64,000 bases of DNA from Parachryseolinea silvisoli (GTDB taxonomy: Bacteria; Bacteroidota; Bacteroidia; Cytophagales; Cyclobacteriaceae), in NCBI RefSeq assembly GCF_021190955.1, contig NZ_JAIOAO010000002.1, positions 930,001 through 994,000 of the forward strand. The letters run 5' to 3'. Below are positions 50,111-57,129 of the stretch, in pieces. The first letter of the stretch is position 1. Each line of letters starts with the position of its first letter. The notes beneath the pieces were generated by a model. That model made no database searches. It saw only the letters and a list, made by a program, of their open reading frames with translations, and had not been told where the DNA came from. Position numbers and translations under genes: made by a program.

Positions 50111-50141
50111 AGAAGCCTGCTTGTTGAGAGCAGGCTTCTTT
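50111..50141. terminator. Bidirectional intrinsic terminator
   Basis: AGAAGCCTGC and GCAGGCTTCT around TTGTTGAGA, followed by T, between convergent M23 and SRPBCC genes. Confidence 0.82.
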
Positions 50142-50156
50142 GGCGATCGTTACTCT

Positions 50157-50663
50157 TTATTTTGTCAAGGTCAACAAGAGGTCATCCAATCTTTCGAGGG
50201 TTGACATCATTCCTTCCTGCATACCCATGTTGAGGACGGTCTCCAGCGCTTCGAGCGACTTGTATTTGACCACGGTTTGCACGAGAGTCTTATCGCTGCC
50301 CGCCGGGGTGAATGTTACCACCCATTGAGCACGCGGGAGGTCGGGGTTTATAGCGCCGGTCTCATCGCTGAACGCATCAACCGTTTCGTAGCTTTCGATC
50401 GGTGTGATCTTCGTATACTCCGTGCGGCCCCAATACTCCGGTCCTTGCGGGTCGATCATGGCGTATAGCCAATAGCCGCCTTCACGGAAGTCCATGTGTT
50501 TTGTTTTTGTTTTTAGTGGTTTGGGCGCGAACCATTGGTTAAGGAGCTCGGCCTTTGTATGGCAATCCCACACCAGTTGACGTCCGGCGGCAAATTCTCT
50601 TCTGATGGTGAGTGTGTTTTTTTCTTTGTCAGCAATGAAATCGAATAACAGGTTGTTTTTCAT
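50157..50663 (-). CDS. SRPBCC (AHSA1-like) domain protein
   Basis: A 168-residue START/AHSA1-fold protein: [46 protein letters not shown], and a long C-terminal helix [20 protein letters not shown]. The fold holds a large hydrophobic ligand cavity. Its start overlaps the ArsR stop by 4 bp (ATGA), the standard ArsR-SRPBCC pairing, so it is controlled by that regulator. Ligand unknown. Confidence 0.9.
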   Translation of the reverse strand: MKNNLLFDFIADKEKNTLTIRREFAAGRQLVWDCHTKAELLNQWFAPKPLKTKTKHMDFREGGYWLYAMIDPQGPEYWGRTEYTKITPIESYETVDAFSDETGAINPDLPRAQWVVTFTPAGSDKTLVQTVVKYKSLEALETVLNMGMQEGMMSTLERLDDLLLTLTK

Positions 50664-50986
50664 GGTTCGTTCTTTTTAATGATGGATAATAAATTGTCTA
50701 ATTGATTATAGCGGTCCTCCCAAATCTTTCGAAATTGAGCTAACCAATGATCTATCTCTTTCATCTTGTCAACTTTTAGTTCGTAGTAAATCTCGCGTCC
50801 CTTTTGCGTGGCGGTAATGAGCTCGCATTCATTCAGTACCTGCATGTGTTTGGAGATCGTAGGACGAGCAACATCAAAGTTGTCAGCAATAGCGCCGGCA
50901 GTCATGGTTTGTGACGCCAGCAGCACCAGTATCGCCCTCCGCGTGGGATCGGCAATAGCTTGAAATGGGTCTCTTCTTAGTTTCAT
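50660..50986 (-). CDS. ArsR-family transcriptional regulator
   Basis: A 108-residue winged-helix repressor: [19 protein letters not shown], then [30 protein letters not shown] (recognition helix) and a wing [11 protein letters not shown]. It lacks the CxC metal-binding box of arsenic sensors, as expected of the SRPBCC-linked subgroup that probably senses an organic ligand. It heads the two-gene operon and is preceded by a cluster of GTAGC/GCTAC half-sites likely to be its operator. Confidence 0.9.
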   Translation of the reverse strand: MKLRRDPFQAIADPTRRAILVLLASQTMTAGAIADNFDVARPTISKHMQVLNECELITATQKGREIYYELKVDKMKEIDHWLAQFRKIWEDRYNQLDNLLSIIKKNEP

Positions 50987-51005
50987 TTTTCACCTGTTTA
51001 CTGGT

Positions 51006-51059
51006 TATGTAGCTATGTGGCTACAAATATAACGTAAGTTGAAGTTAAATGGCTACATA
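51006..51059. promoter_or_regulatory. Putative ArsR operator: three TGTAGC/GGCTACA half-sites
   Basis: GTAGC-TATGTG-GCTAC (51009-51024) is a perfect palindrome with 6-nt spacer. A third half-site TGGCTACA is repeated at 51018-51025 and 51050-51057. TATGTAGC (51006-51013) and GCTACATA (51052-51059) form a wider inverted pair. The cluster lies 20-75 bp upstream of the ArsR start, in an AT-rich region. Confidence 0.65.
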
Positions 51060-51246
51060 TTTATTGAATTTTTTTTAAAACGTCCAAAATAGGCTAAAAA
51101 GCAACTTTTTAATCGATTTAGGTACTAGCCTAACGGGATGCGAGGGCTGTCTTCATCTTTGAAATTGATAATGAAACCTGTGTTATCGCTATAGAACCGC
51201 CATCCTGCCTGACCCAACTTTACATCATCAAACAAAATTTAAGATC

Positions 51247-51786
51247 ATGAAAACCAATATGGAGATCAGTCTGATGACAGCCATGTTCGCATTGTTCATC
51301 ACGATAGCGAATGCACAGCACAGCGATGAAACCGGCTTTAAAATGCCAGCCTTGAACCCCCAAAGTAAACTCGCCGGACTGAATGGTAATCACGTCGGAG
51401 TACGGGTGCCGGATTATGCGGCGGCCATTAAATGGTACACTGAAAAACTTGATTTCCGGGTGATCCATCAATGGGACTACGCTGATGAAAAACTGGCTTA
51501 CTTGGCACCGGCCAACACCAATGATTTCTGGTTGGAGATACTGGCCGGCGGCAAGCTTGTTGAAAATACCAAGTATGATGATCTGGGCAAAAGCCTGGAG
51601 GAAGCCGGCTATCACCATATCTGCATGCACGTGACGAACCTCGATGCAGTACTGGCAGAAATGAAAAAGCGTAACGTGACCATTGTTGGTCAGACGTTTT
51701 ACCTGGAGGCAATCACGCGCAGGCTGGCGTTCATACAAGACCCATGGGGAAATATGATCGAGCTTGCCGAGGTTGTTAAGAAATAA
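51247..51786 (+). CDS. Exported VOC-family (glyoxalase-like) protein
   Basis: A 179-residue protein. A signal peptide (AMFALFITIANAQ) precedes a vicinal-oxygen-chelate domain: NHVGVRVPDYAAAIKWYTEKLDFRVI, LAPANTNDFWLEIL, HHICMHVTNLDAVLAEM, and WGNMIELAEV. The first His (~51), Glu of WLEIL and His/Glu of the second half are the usual metal ligands. It binds a divalent metal and may modify aldehydes, quinones or antibiotics. An exported VOC protein is uncommon. Confidence 0.85.
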   Translation: MKTNMEISLMTAMFALFITIANAQHSDETGFKMPALNPQSKLAGLNGNHVGVRVPDYAAAIKWYTEKLDFRVIHQWDYADEKLAYLAPANTNDFWLEILAGGKLVENTKYDDLGKSLEEAGYHHICMHVTNLDAVLAEMKKRNVTIVGQTFYLEAITRRLAFIQDPWGNMIELAEVVKK

Positions 51787-51869
51787 TAGGAGTTACGTTC
51801 CAGTCTATTCGTAAAAACCTGCCTGCGGTATCTACTATATCACGGGTAGTAAAAACACCCCCAATACCA

Positions 51870-52262
51870 ATGGATATCAAACAAACACAGGCTTTTTCAG
51901 CTATAAATAAGGCTACCGAAAAGGCACAACAATTAGGCGTTAACGCCAATATTACCATCCTGGATACCAGCGGTCATCTAAAGGCATTTCTGCGTATGGA
52001 CGACGCGTTCCTGGGCTCTATAGACATTGCTATGGGCAAAGCCAAAACTTCCATGTTGTTCCGCATGAACTCTGAAGCTGTTGGTGAATTCCTAAATCCC
52101 GAGAACGGGACTTACGGAATGACCAACACCAGCGGCGGACTGGTAGGTTTTAAAGGTGGGATGGCGGTAAAAGCCGCCGGAGAAATCGTTGCATACATCG
52201 GTGTATCGGGCGGTAGTCCCGATCAGGACTTTGTGATTGCAACCGCCGGAAGTGAATTATAA
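51870..52262 (+). CDS. GlcG/HbpS-family (DUF336) protein
   Basis: A 130-residue protein of the GlcG/HbpS fold: INKATEKAQQLGVNANITILD, HLKAFLRMDDAFLGSIDIAMGKAKTS, GGMAVKA, GEIVAYIGVSGGSPDQDF. Members bind heme or small ligands; some assist redox sensing, others occur with glycolate genes. There is no signal peptide, so it is cytosolic. 83 bp after the VOC gene and 21 bp before the SDR gene, so it is co-transcribed with the SDR at least. Confidence 0.88.
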   Translation: MDIKQTQAFSAINKATEKAQQLGVNANITILDTSGHLKAFLRMDDAFLGSIDIAMGKAKTSMLFRMNSEAVGEFLNPENGTYGMTNTSGGLVGFKGGMAVKAAGEIVAYIGVSGGSPDQDFVIATAGSEL

Positions 52263-52283
52263 ACAATACAAATCCATTAAATC

Positions 52284-53096
52284 ATGTCAAACAAAAAAAC
52301 AATTCTGATTACTGGAGCGGGCTCTGGTTTTGGCGAAGGAGCAGCATACGGTTTCGCAAAATTAGGCCATAAAGTTATTGCCGGTGTCCAAATATCCCCA
52401 CAGGTAACAGCCATGCGCAAAAAGGTTGAAGAACTCGGGCTTCAAAACAATATCGAAGTCTTTAAACTGGACATCCTCGACAAATATGATATCAATGTCG
52501 CGTTGAAATATGATATCGACATCCTGTTTAGCAACGCCGGCATAGGTGAAAGCGGTCCGGTATTTGAAATACCTGTAGAGCTGGTGCGAAAGAACTATGA
52601 AACGAACGTCTTTGCTCCGCTTGAGCTTACCCAACAATTTGTAACCAAATGGATAAATGCGGGTAAGGGCGGCAAAGTTGTATTCACCTCGTCCATGGGT
52701 GGACTGTTCACGCCATCAGGGTATGGCATTTATGTTTCAACGAAACATGCGTTAGAGGCCGTTGCCGAAGCATTGGCCGATGAGCTGAAACCGTACAATA
52801 TTAAAGTACAAACCATTAACCCAGGTGCCTACTTGACCGGGTTTAACGAGACCATGGCTGAAAATGCCTTCCGTTGGTTAGATGATAAAAAGAACTTCAC
52901 CAAACGTGCCGATATGAAAGCAAATTTTGATTCGCTGTTAGGTACGCCGCAAGGCAGGCTTGACCCGACCGAAATGATCGACGCCATCATCAAGATTGTT
53001 CCTTCCGATACCGGCAAGTTCCGCAATGTTGTACCTCGGTTCGTAGAAGATATGCTGAAAGAGCATCAGTTGAAGGCCTGGGAAAACATCATTTAA
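52284..53096 (+). CDS. Short-chain dehydrogenase/reductase
   Basis: A 270-residue classical SDR. The cofactor loop is TGAGSGFGEGAAYGF near 8-22, NAG at ~91-93, catalytic Ser in VFTSSMGG (~142) and YVSTK (Tyr ~155, Lys ~159). The C-terminal part contains NPGAYLTGFNE. It would oxidise or reduce an alcohol/ketone with NAD(P). It follows the GlcG gene and is itself followed by the severed tail of a second SDR, suggesting a tandem pair that lost one member. Confidence 0.9.
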   Translation: MSNKKTILITGAGSGFGEGAAYGFAKLGHKVIAGVQISPQVTAMRKKVEELGLQNNIEVFKLDILDKYDINVALKYDIDILFSNAGIGESGPVFEIPVELVRKNYETNVFAPLELTQQFVTKWINAGKGGKVVFTSSMGGLFTPSGYGIYVSTKHALEAVAEALADELKPYNIKVQTINPGAYLTGFNETMAENAFRWLDDKKNFTKRADMKANFDSLLGTPQGRLDPTEMIDAIIKIVPSDTGKFRNVVPRFVEDMLKEHQLKAWENII

Positions 53097-53118
53097 TACG
53101 ACTACTCCCTTAAAATTT

Positions 53119-53355
53119 TTGGCAGTCGGCCATTGGCCGGCTGCCTTAGGGGTACGCGGCATAAGCGGTAAACAGGCCGGCAATCCGATACTGGCCGCGC
53201 AAGCCATTATCAAGATCGTTGAAACTGGAAATCCGCCATTACGTCTGCTGCTCGGGAGCGATGCTTTGCAGGGAGCGAGAGAAAAACTGGCTAAGCTGAC
53301 AACCGACTACGATGCCTGGGAAAAGACCACGCTCAGTTGTGACTTTATCGATTAA
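53119..53355 (+). pseudogene. C-terminal remnant of a second SDR gene
   Basis: A 78-codon frame. The last ~60 residues match the C-terminus of a particular SDR subgroup: GNPILAAQAIIKIVETGNPP, LRLLLGSDALQGAREKLAKL and a final tryptophan in YDAWEKTTL. The Rossmann and catalytic parts are absent, and the first ~15 residues look random. The neighbouring intact SDR has a different C-terminus, so this is a remnant of a different gene rather than a repeat of its neighbour. Translation from the ATG at 53119 is unlikely to yield a useful protein. Confidence 0.7.
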
Positions 53356-53359
53356 CGTA

Positions 53360-53389
53360 TTGATAAGAAGTATACTATGAATAGATTTG
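53360..53389 (+). promoter_or_regulatory. Consensus Bacteroidota promoter of the AraC gene
   Basis: TTG (53360-53362), 19 nt, TAGATTTG (53382-53389, exact). Transcription would begin near 53396, which excludes the ATG at 53387 and fixes the AraC start at 53414. Confidence 0.7.
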
Positions 53390-53413
53390 TGTAAACCAAT
53401 CATTGCTGCTCGT

Positions 53414-54331
53414 ATGGCAAAAACAAGTCTCGATAGCAAAGTAATAGATACCTTGCGTGACCTGCCGGATATGATCCCGGTGTTTAGAGAATTTTATCAG
53501 GACTGGACGATTCGCGTTTTTAACCGCGAACAGCATGAATGCCGCAATTACTTATCGCCCAATCGCCGCGAATTTTATAAGGCACTTTTTATAACCAAAG
53601 GCTCTGGTGTATTTACAATGGGATTGAAAACCTATTATATTGATGAGCCGACCCTGCTGTACATTCACCCCAACGATATCATTTCGTGGAAGAACTTATC
53701 AGAGGATCCGGGCGGTTATTATGTTCTTTTTAAAAAGGATTTCATAAATCATCATTTACAGCTGAAGGCTGTTATCGATAAGTTTGGTTTGTTTACACAA
53801 AAAGATAGAAGCGTTATCCGTTTAACCGAAAGTGAGGTGCCGCGTATTACCCAGTACTTTGAGAAAATGCAGGAGGAAGAATTGTCCGGAGGCGATTTTA
53901 GGGAAGATGCCATGCAGGCTCTCTTGCAATTGCTAATGGTGGAAAGTATGAAACTGGCCCGTTATCCTAAGCCGGATTCGGTCACCGAGGATTATACCCA
54001 TGTTCATCATTTTTTTAATTTACTGGAGACAGAAACTGCAGGCATTAATTATAGCGCTCCCATACGGATTAAAACAGCCAAGGAGTTTGCGGGAGTCTTG
54101 AATATGCATCCTAATTATCTGAATGCCCTGCTAAAAAAACATACCGGACAAAATGCAAGTACGCATATACGCAATCGCATATTGGATGAGGCCAAGGCGC
54201 TGCTTATACAAACTGACTGGAGCTTACAAGAAATTGGTTACAGTATAGGCTTTGCGGAGCAACCTAATTTTAACCAGTTCTTCAAAAAAAATACGGGATT
54301 TACCCCTGCCGAGTTTAGAAGAAATTCCTAA
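53414..54331 (+). CDS. AraC-family transcriptional regulator
   Basis: A 305-residue regulator. The N-terminal half is a cupin-like effector domain (FYKALFITKGSGVFTMGLKTYYIDEPTLLYIHPND). The C-terminal ~100 residues contain two helix-turn-helix motifs: AKEFAGVLNMHPNYLNALLKKHTG and SLQEIGYSIGFAEQPNFNQFFKKNTGFTPAEFRR, the latter matching the AraC signature. It is downstream of SDR/GlcG/VOC genes that it may control. The upstream ATG at 53387 lies inside the predicted -7 box, so the ATG at 53414 is chosen. Confidence 0.9.
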   Translation: MAKTSLDSKVIDTLRDLPDMIPVFREFYQDWTIRVFNREQHECRNYLSPNRREFYKALFITKGSGVFTMGLKTYYIDEPTLLYIHPNDIISWKNLSEDPGGYYVLFKKDFINHHLQLKAVIDKFGLFTQKDRSVIRLTESEVPRITQYFEKMQEEELSGGDFREDAMQALLQLLMVESMKLARYPKPDSVTEDYTHVHHFFNLLETETAGINYSAPIRIKTAKEFAGVLNMHPNYLNALLKKHTGQNASTHIRNRILDEAKALLIQTDWSLQEIGYSIGFAEQPNFNQFFKKNTGFTPAEFRRNS

Positions 54332-54386
54332 CGAAATTCCATTTTCTTTTGTCACGGCAGCAACGTGTGATTGCTTTGATCCGAAA

Positions 54387-54420
54387 GCTGCCGGAACCTG
54401 GCATTGTCTTATCCGGCAGC
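54387..54420. repeat. 9-bp hairpin after the AraC gene
   Basis: GCTGCCGGA (54387-54395) and TCCGGCAGC (54412-54420) with a 16-nt loop. It has no T run on either side and may be a weak terminator or processing structure. Confidence 0.55.
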
Positions 54421-54451
54421 GTAGATCTGGAGTTGATGGTGGTCGACTTCG

Positions 54452-54538
54452 TCGGAGAGGGGAGAATCGAATACCCAAGGCCTAAGCGCCGCTTTTACAG
54501 TCCCGACTTGTCGGGATCCACTTACGATCTACTCTCCG
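54452..54538 (-). tRNA. tRNA-like element A (Tyr-like, aberrant anticodon arm)
   Basis: An 87-nt minus-strand element of class II tRNA length. The acceptor stem CGGAGAG/CTCTCCG is perfect, with U8, A9 and A73. The D arm is GATC-GTAAGTG-GATC. A CTGTAAAA segment looks like a Tyr(GUA) anticodon loop, but a TCCCGAC-TT-GTCGGGA palindrome (54501-54516 on the plus strand) occupies the place of the 5' anticodon stem, and no 5-bp stem with a 7-nt loop can be drawn. The T loop TTCGATT is normal but two of five T-stem pairs are broken (GGGTA/CTCCC). Confidence 0.45.
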
Positions 54539-54546
54539 ATATATAG

Positions 54547-54623
54547 TCGAGGTGGTTGGAGTCGAACCAACGTGCAACCAGCTACGGTTCCGACACGGTA
54601 TAAGCGTGAGCCGATACACCTCG
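54547..54623 (-). tRNA. tRNA-like element B (acceptor and T arm intact, no anticodon)
   Basis: 77 nt on the minus strand. The acceptor CGAGGTG/CACCTCG and T arm GTTGG-TTCGACT-CCAAC are perfect, the variable region is 5 nt, and position 73 is A. The D stem is reduced to CGG/CCG with a 12-nt loop lacking GG. The anticodon region offers only a weak stem with three G-U pairs and an 8-nt loop without U33. It would fold as an acceptor/T-arm minihelix rather than a decoding tRNA. Confidence 0.45.
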
Positions 54624-54630
54624 TATTTAG

Positions 54631-54706
54631 AGTCAGCGATCCCGACTCTGTCGGGATGAATATCTGCTTTGCAGGCAAACCCCTTAAACCTATTGGGTAC
54701 GCTGAC
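54631..54706 (-). tRNA. tRNA-like element C (Cys GCA, altered T arm)
   Basis: 76 nt on the minus strand. Acceptor GTCAGCG/CGCTGAC with U73, the tRNA-Cys discriminator. The D arm is CCC/GGG with a GG-containing loop, and the anticodon stem TTTGC/GCAGA holds loop CTGCAAA, giving GCA (Cys). The T stem ATCCC/GGGAT is present, but the loop is 9 nt, GACAGAGTC, able to extend the stem by three pairs and lacking the TTCGA consensus. Either a decayed or an unorthodox tRNA-Cys. Confidence 0.5.
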
Positions 54707-54775
54707 GTATAGGCAATACATTGCCAGGCTTCTTTCAACAGTATATAGTGCAGTTGAACAAAGCGACTAAAAAAC

Positions 54776-54806
54776 AAAAGCCCCAGGCGGAGGCCCAGGG
54801 CTTTTT
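54776..54806. terminator. Bidirectional intrinsic terminator
   Basis: AGCCC/GGGCT enclosing GGC/GCC, flanked by A and T runs. On the minus strand it lies 21 nt after the 48-codon ORF. Confidence 0.8.
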
Positions 54807-54826
54807 GTTAAGTATCTATAGTGTTG

Positions 54827-54973
54827 CTATATCATAACAATTTTTCCGGGCATGTCCATACCTTTTGCTGATAGCATATATGCTGATAACAGTTGTTGTT
54901 CGATATGATGTGACCCGTTTTCATTTTTGAATTGCTGATACAAAGATAAAGTAACTTTTTTTCGATAAGACAA
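54827..54973 (-). CDS. 48-residue small protein, TTG start
   Basis: An open frame of 48 codons that must start at TTG (54971-54973), as no ATG is available before the middle. The translated sequence is protein-like: SYRKKVTLSLYQQF, then ENGSHHIEQQLLSAYMLS and an end AKGMDMPGKIVMI. An exact TATCTTTG box occurs inside the frame (about 54941-54948), so a shorter transcript is also possible. An intrinsic terminator follows directly. It may be a genuine small protein or the 3' end of a lost gene. It was not assigned to a family. Confidence 0.45.
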   Translation of the reverse strand: MSYRKKVTLSLYQQFKNENGSHHIEQQLLSAYMLSAKGMDMPGKIVMI

Positions 54974-55015
54974 AATATTTATTAAAAAAAGTTAACCGTC
55001 CTTTGTTTAATGATG

Positions 55016-56410
55016 TCAATCTTCCATTGGCCGCGGAGCCGAGGTAGCTCGACGGGCAATAATTTTTTTGTCGCCCTGTTGAATAAAGAATCCTGCCGGG
55101 TTTTCATCCTTGTCACGTTCAAACGTTATTTCCATGTCCGTGCCTTCGATAAGGAAGTGATCCTTTTTTATAGGGCGTATGGGTGACTTAGGATTTGACC
55201 CTGCCTGGATTGTTAATGCGCCGCCTTCGAGTGTAATATCGATTGGAAATTTTGGTGATTCATAGTGCCCGGTATACTCCCGTTGCTGTGCAGGAGTTAA
55301 TGTGATGAACGACTTTTCAAACGGGAGAACATAGGCGGGATTCAGGACGACGTTGGTGGTATGTTGGATGATGCTTTGCATCGGATACCGGGCGCCGTTG
55401 GTGCAATAGGCGATGGCCAACGAGTCTTGAGGGTAATAGACCAGCATGGCGTGCGAGGCGATGTATCCGCCTCCATGGCCCCAGCCTTGCAAATCGTTAT
55501 AGGGCATTTTCATAATACCCAGACCGTAGAACCCGTCTGTGGCTGCCATTTCTGTTAGTCTCGGGGATGGGATCAGTCGACCGGAGAACAGCGCAGTAAT
55601 AAAAAATGCCATGTCGGTGGGTGTGGATACGATGCTGCCCGCGGCGCCCGGTACGTTCGTGCCGAATGATCCTTCCTCGACAGATTGCCAATGGTTATTG
55701 TCAAACTGAAAAGCTTGTGCTCTATTTTGGATAGTGTCGGTGGTATTCTTTTGGTAGAATGTATTCTTGAGTTTCAGACGATTTAAGATTCGCTTTGATA
55801 GTATAGTTGCGAACGGGGCTTGCTCCAGGTCTTCCAGGATGTACCCCAGCAGCAGGTAATTGGAATTGCTGTATTGGAAGCGCTCGCCGGGTACGAATTC
55901 AGGTTGTTGCGCTGCAATGGCGGATACCATTTCCTGACGGGAGTCATCCCGGGGCCGGGCGGAGGAATCGCTGATTTGTGTAAAGTCGTGAATGCCGCTT
56001 TGATGCGCTAGCATTTGCCTGATCGTGATGGATGACGCGTTCGCCACTTGCGGAAAGAACCGACTGAGCTTGACTTCCAGCGAAAGCTTGCCTTCGTCCG
56101 CCAGTTGCAAGATCATCGTAGCGGTATATATTTTTGTAATCGACCAGGTATGATATTTCGTATTGACATTGGGTGGAAGTGGACGGTTGGCGACGTGCGC
56201 GCGGTATCCAAAAGCGTTGGCATATATAATTTTCCCGTTTCTGGCCACCGCGATGCTTCCCATTCCCTGGGATTGATCGGCGAGCCAGGTACAAAGCCGG
56301 TCAAGTTTTTTGTTTTGTTCCAGTTGCGCGTAGGTAGTGGTGCTAAGGCATAGCGCGGTCAGGGCAATAAGGCATCCTGCCCCTCGCCGGGCGATTTTTT
56401 TATTTCTCAT
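55016..56410 (-). CDS. Exported serine hydrolase (beta-lactamase-like) with C-terminal beta domain
   Basis: A 464-residue periplasmic hydrolase. The signal peptide ends near TTTYAQ (~29). The catalytic S-x-x-K is S90-I-T-K93 and the Y-x-N motif is YSN near 180. A HGGG element around 310 fills the third motif. The last ~95 residues (REYTGHYESPKFPIDITLEGG onward) form a lipocalin-like beta domain typical of peptidase/esterase members in this group. Probable D-aminopeptidase or esterase. It starts 33 bp downstream of the LytTR operon stop, divergent in regulation or co-transcribed with it. Confidence 0.88.
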   Translation of the reverse strand: MRNKKIARRGAGCLIALTALCLSTTTYAQLEQNKKLDRLCTWLADQSQGMGSIAVARNGKIIYANAFGYRAHVANRPLPPNVNTKYHTWSITKIYTATMILQLADEGKLSLEVKLSRFFPQVANASSITIRQMLAHQSGIHDFTQISDSSARPRDDSRQEMVSAIAAQQPEFVPGERFQYSNSNYLLLGYILEDLEQAPFATILSKRILNRLKLKNTFYQKNTTDTIQNRAQAFQFDNNHWQSVEEGSFGTNVPGAAGSIVSTPTDMAFFITALFSGRLIPSPRLTEMAATDGFYGLGIMKMPYNDLQGWGHGGGYIASHAMLVYYPQDSLAIAYCTNGARYPMQSIIQHTTNVVLNPAYVLPFEKSFITLTPAQQREYTGHYESPKFPIDITLEGGALTIQAGSNPKSPIRPIKKDHFLIEGTDMEITFERDKDENPAGFFIQQGDKKIIARRATSAPRPMED

Positions 56411-56442
56411 GATGTATTAAATTTTAATTGTTGCGGGTTGGT

Positions 56443-57129
56443 TTATGCCCTTAGAATTTTTTCGACGTCTTGCAGATAGCCGCTTCCCACAGGAATTTCA
56501 TGGTGTGATATCCAGAGCGATCGTTTTTCGATCGTGGTTATTTTGTGTTTTGCAATAATGAATGACCTGTGTACGCGTATAAAATCTCTGCCCTGTAACA
56601 GGGTTTCCGCTTCGTTCATAGTCAGGCGGGAGAGGATACGCTGCTTTTCGGTTACAAAGCGTACATAGTTCCCATCGCTCTCGGCAAAGAGAATTTCATT
56701 CGTATCAACTTTTAGCTGCTCATAACCGCTTTTGATGAAGATGGTGTTGACGCGGTCGGTTGCATGTTTGCGCAGGGTAAGTTGTTGTTGCGCTTTGTTA
56801 CAGGCTTTGAGAAAACGTTCTAATGAAAACGGTTTGAGCAGGTAGTCGATGGCATCCAGTTCGAAGCTCTGCACGGCATGCTGGCTGTAGGCTGTTGTAA
56901 AAATGGCCATCGGTGGGTCGGGCAATGTGCGGATAAAATCGGTGCCCTTGACGTTGGGCATTTCGATGTCCAGGAAAAGCAGGTTTATGTTGTTGGGTTG
57001 AATGAACGCGGCGGCTTCAAAGGGATTGACAAAATATCCTTCCATGCGGAGAAAGGTGACCTTCTCGGCGAGTGACCGGATAACTTCCAGGCCGATGGGT
57101 TCGTCGTCGATGGCGATAGCACGTAGCAT
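56443..57129 (-). CDS. LytTR-family response regulator
   Basis: A 228-residue regulator. The receiver domain has IDDEPIG at the N-terminus, phosphoacceptor Asp in LFLDIEMP (~54) and the Lys in LLKPFS. The LytTR DNA-binding domain (~130-228) has IFIKSGYEQLKVDTNEILFAESDGNYV and FIRVHRSFIIAK. LytTR proteins bind direct-repeat sites near promoters. The start codon overlaps the stop of the histidine kinase (TGATG). Likely targets include the adjacent serine hydrolase. Confidence 0.93.
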   Translation of the reverse strand: MLRAIAIDDEPIGLEVIRSLAEKVTFLRMEGYFVNPFEAAAFIQPNNINLLFLDIEMPNVKGTDFIRTLPDPPMAIFTTAYSQHAVQSFELDAIDYLLKPFSLERFLKACNKAQQQLTLRKHATDRVNTIFIKSGYEQLKVDTNEILFAESDGNYVRFVTEKQRILSRLTMNEAETLLQGRDFIRVHRSFIIAKHKITTIEKRSLWISHHEIPVGSGYLQDVEKILRA

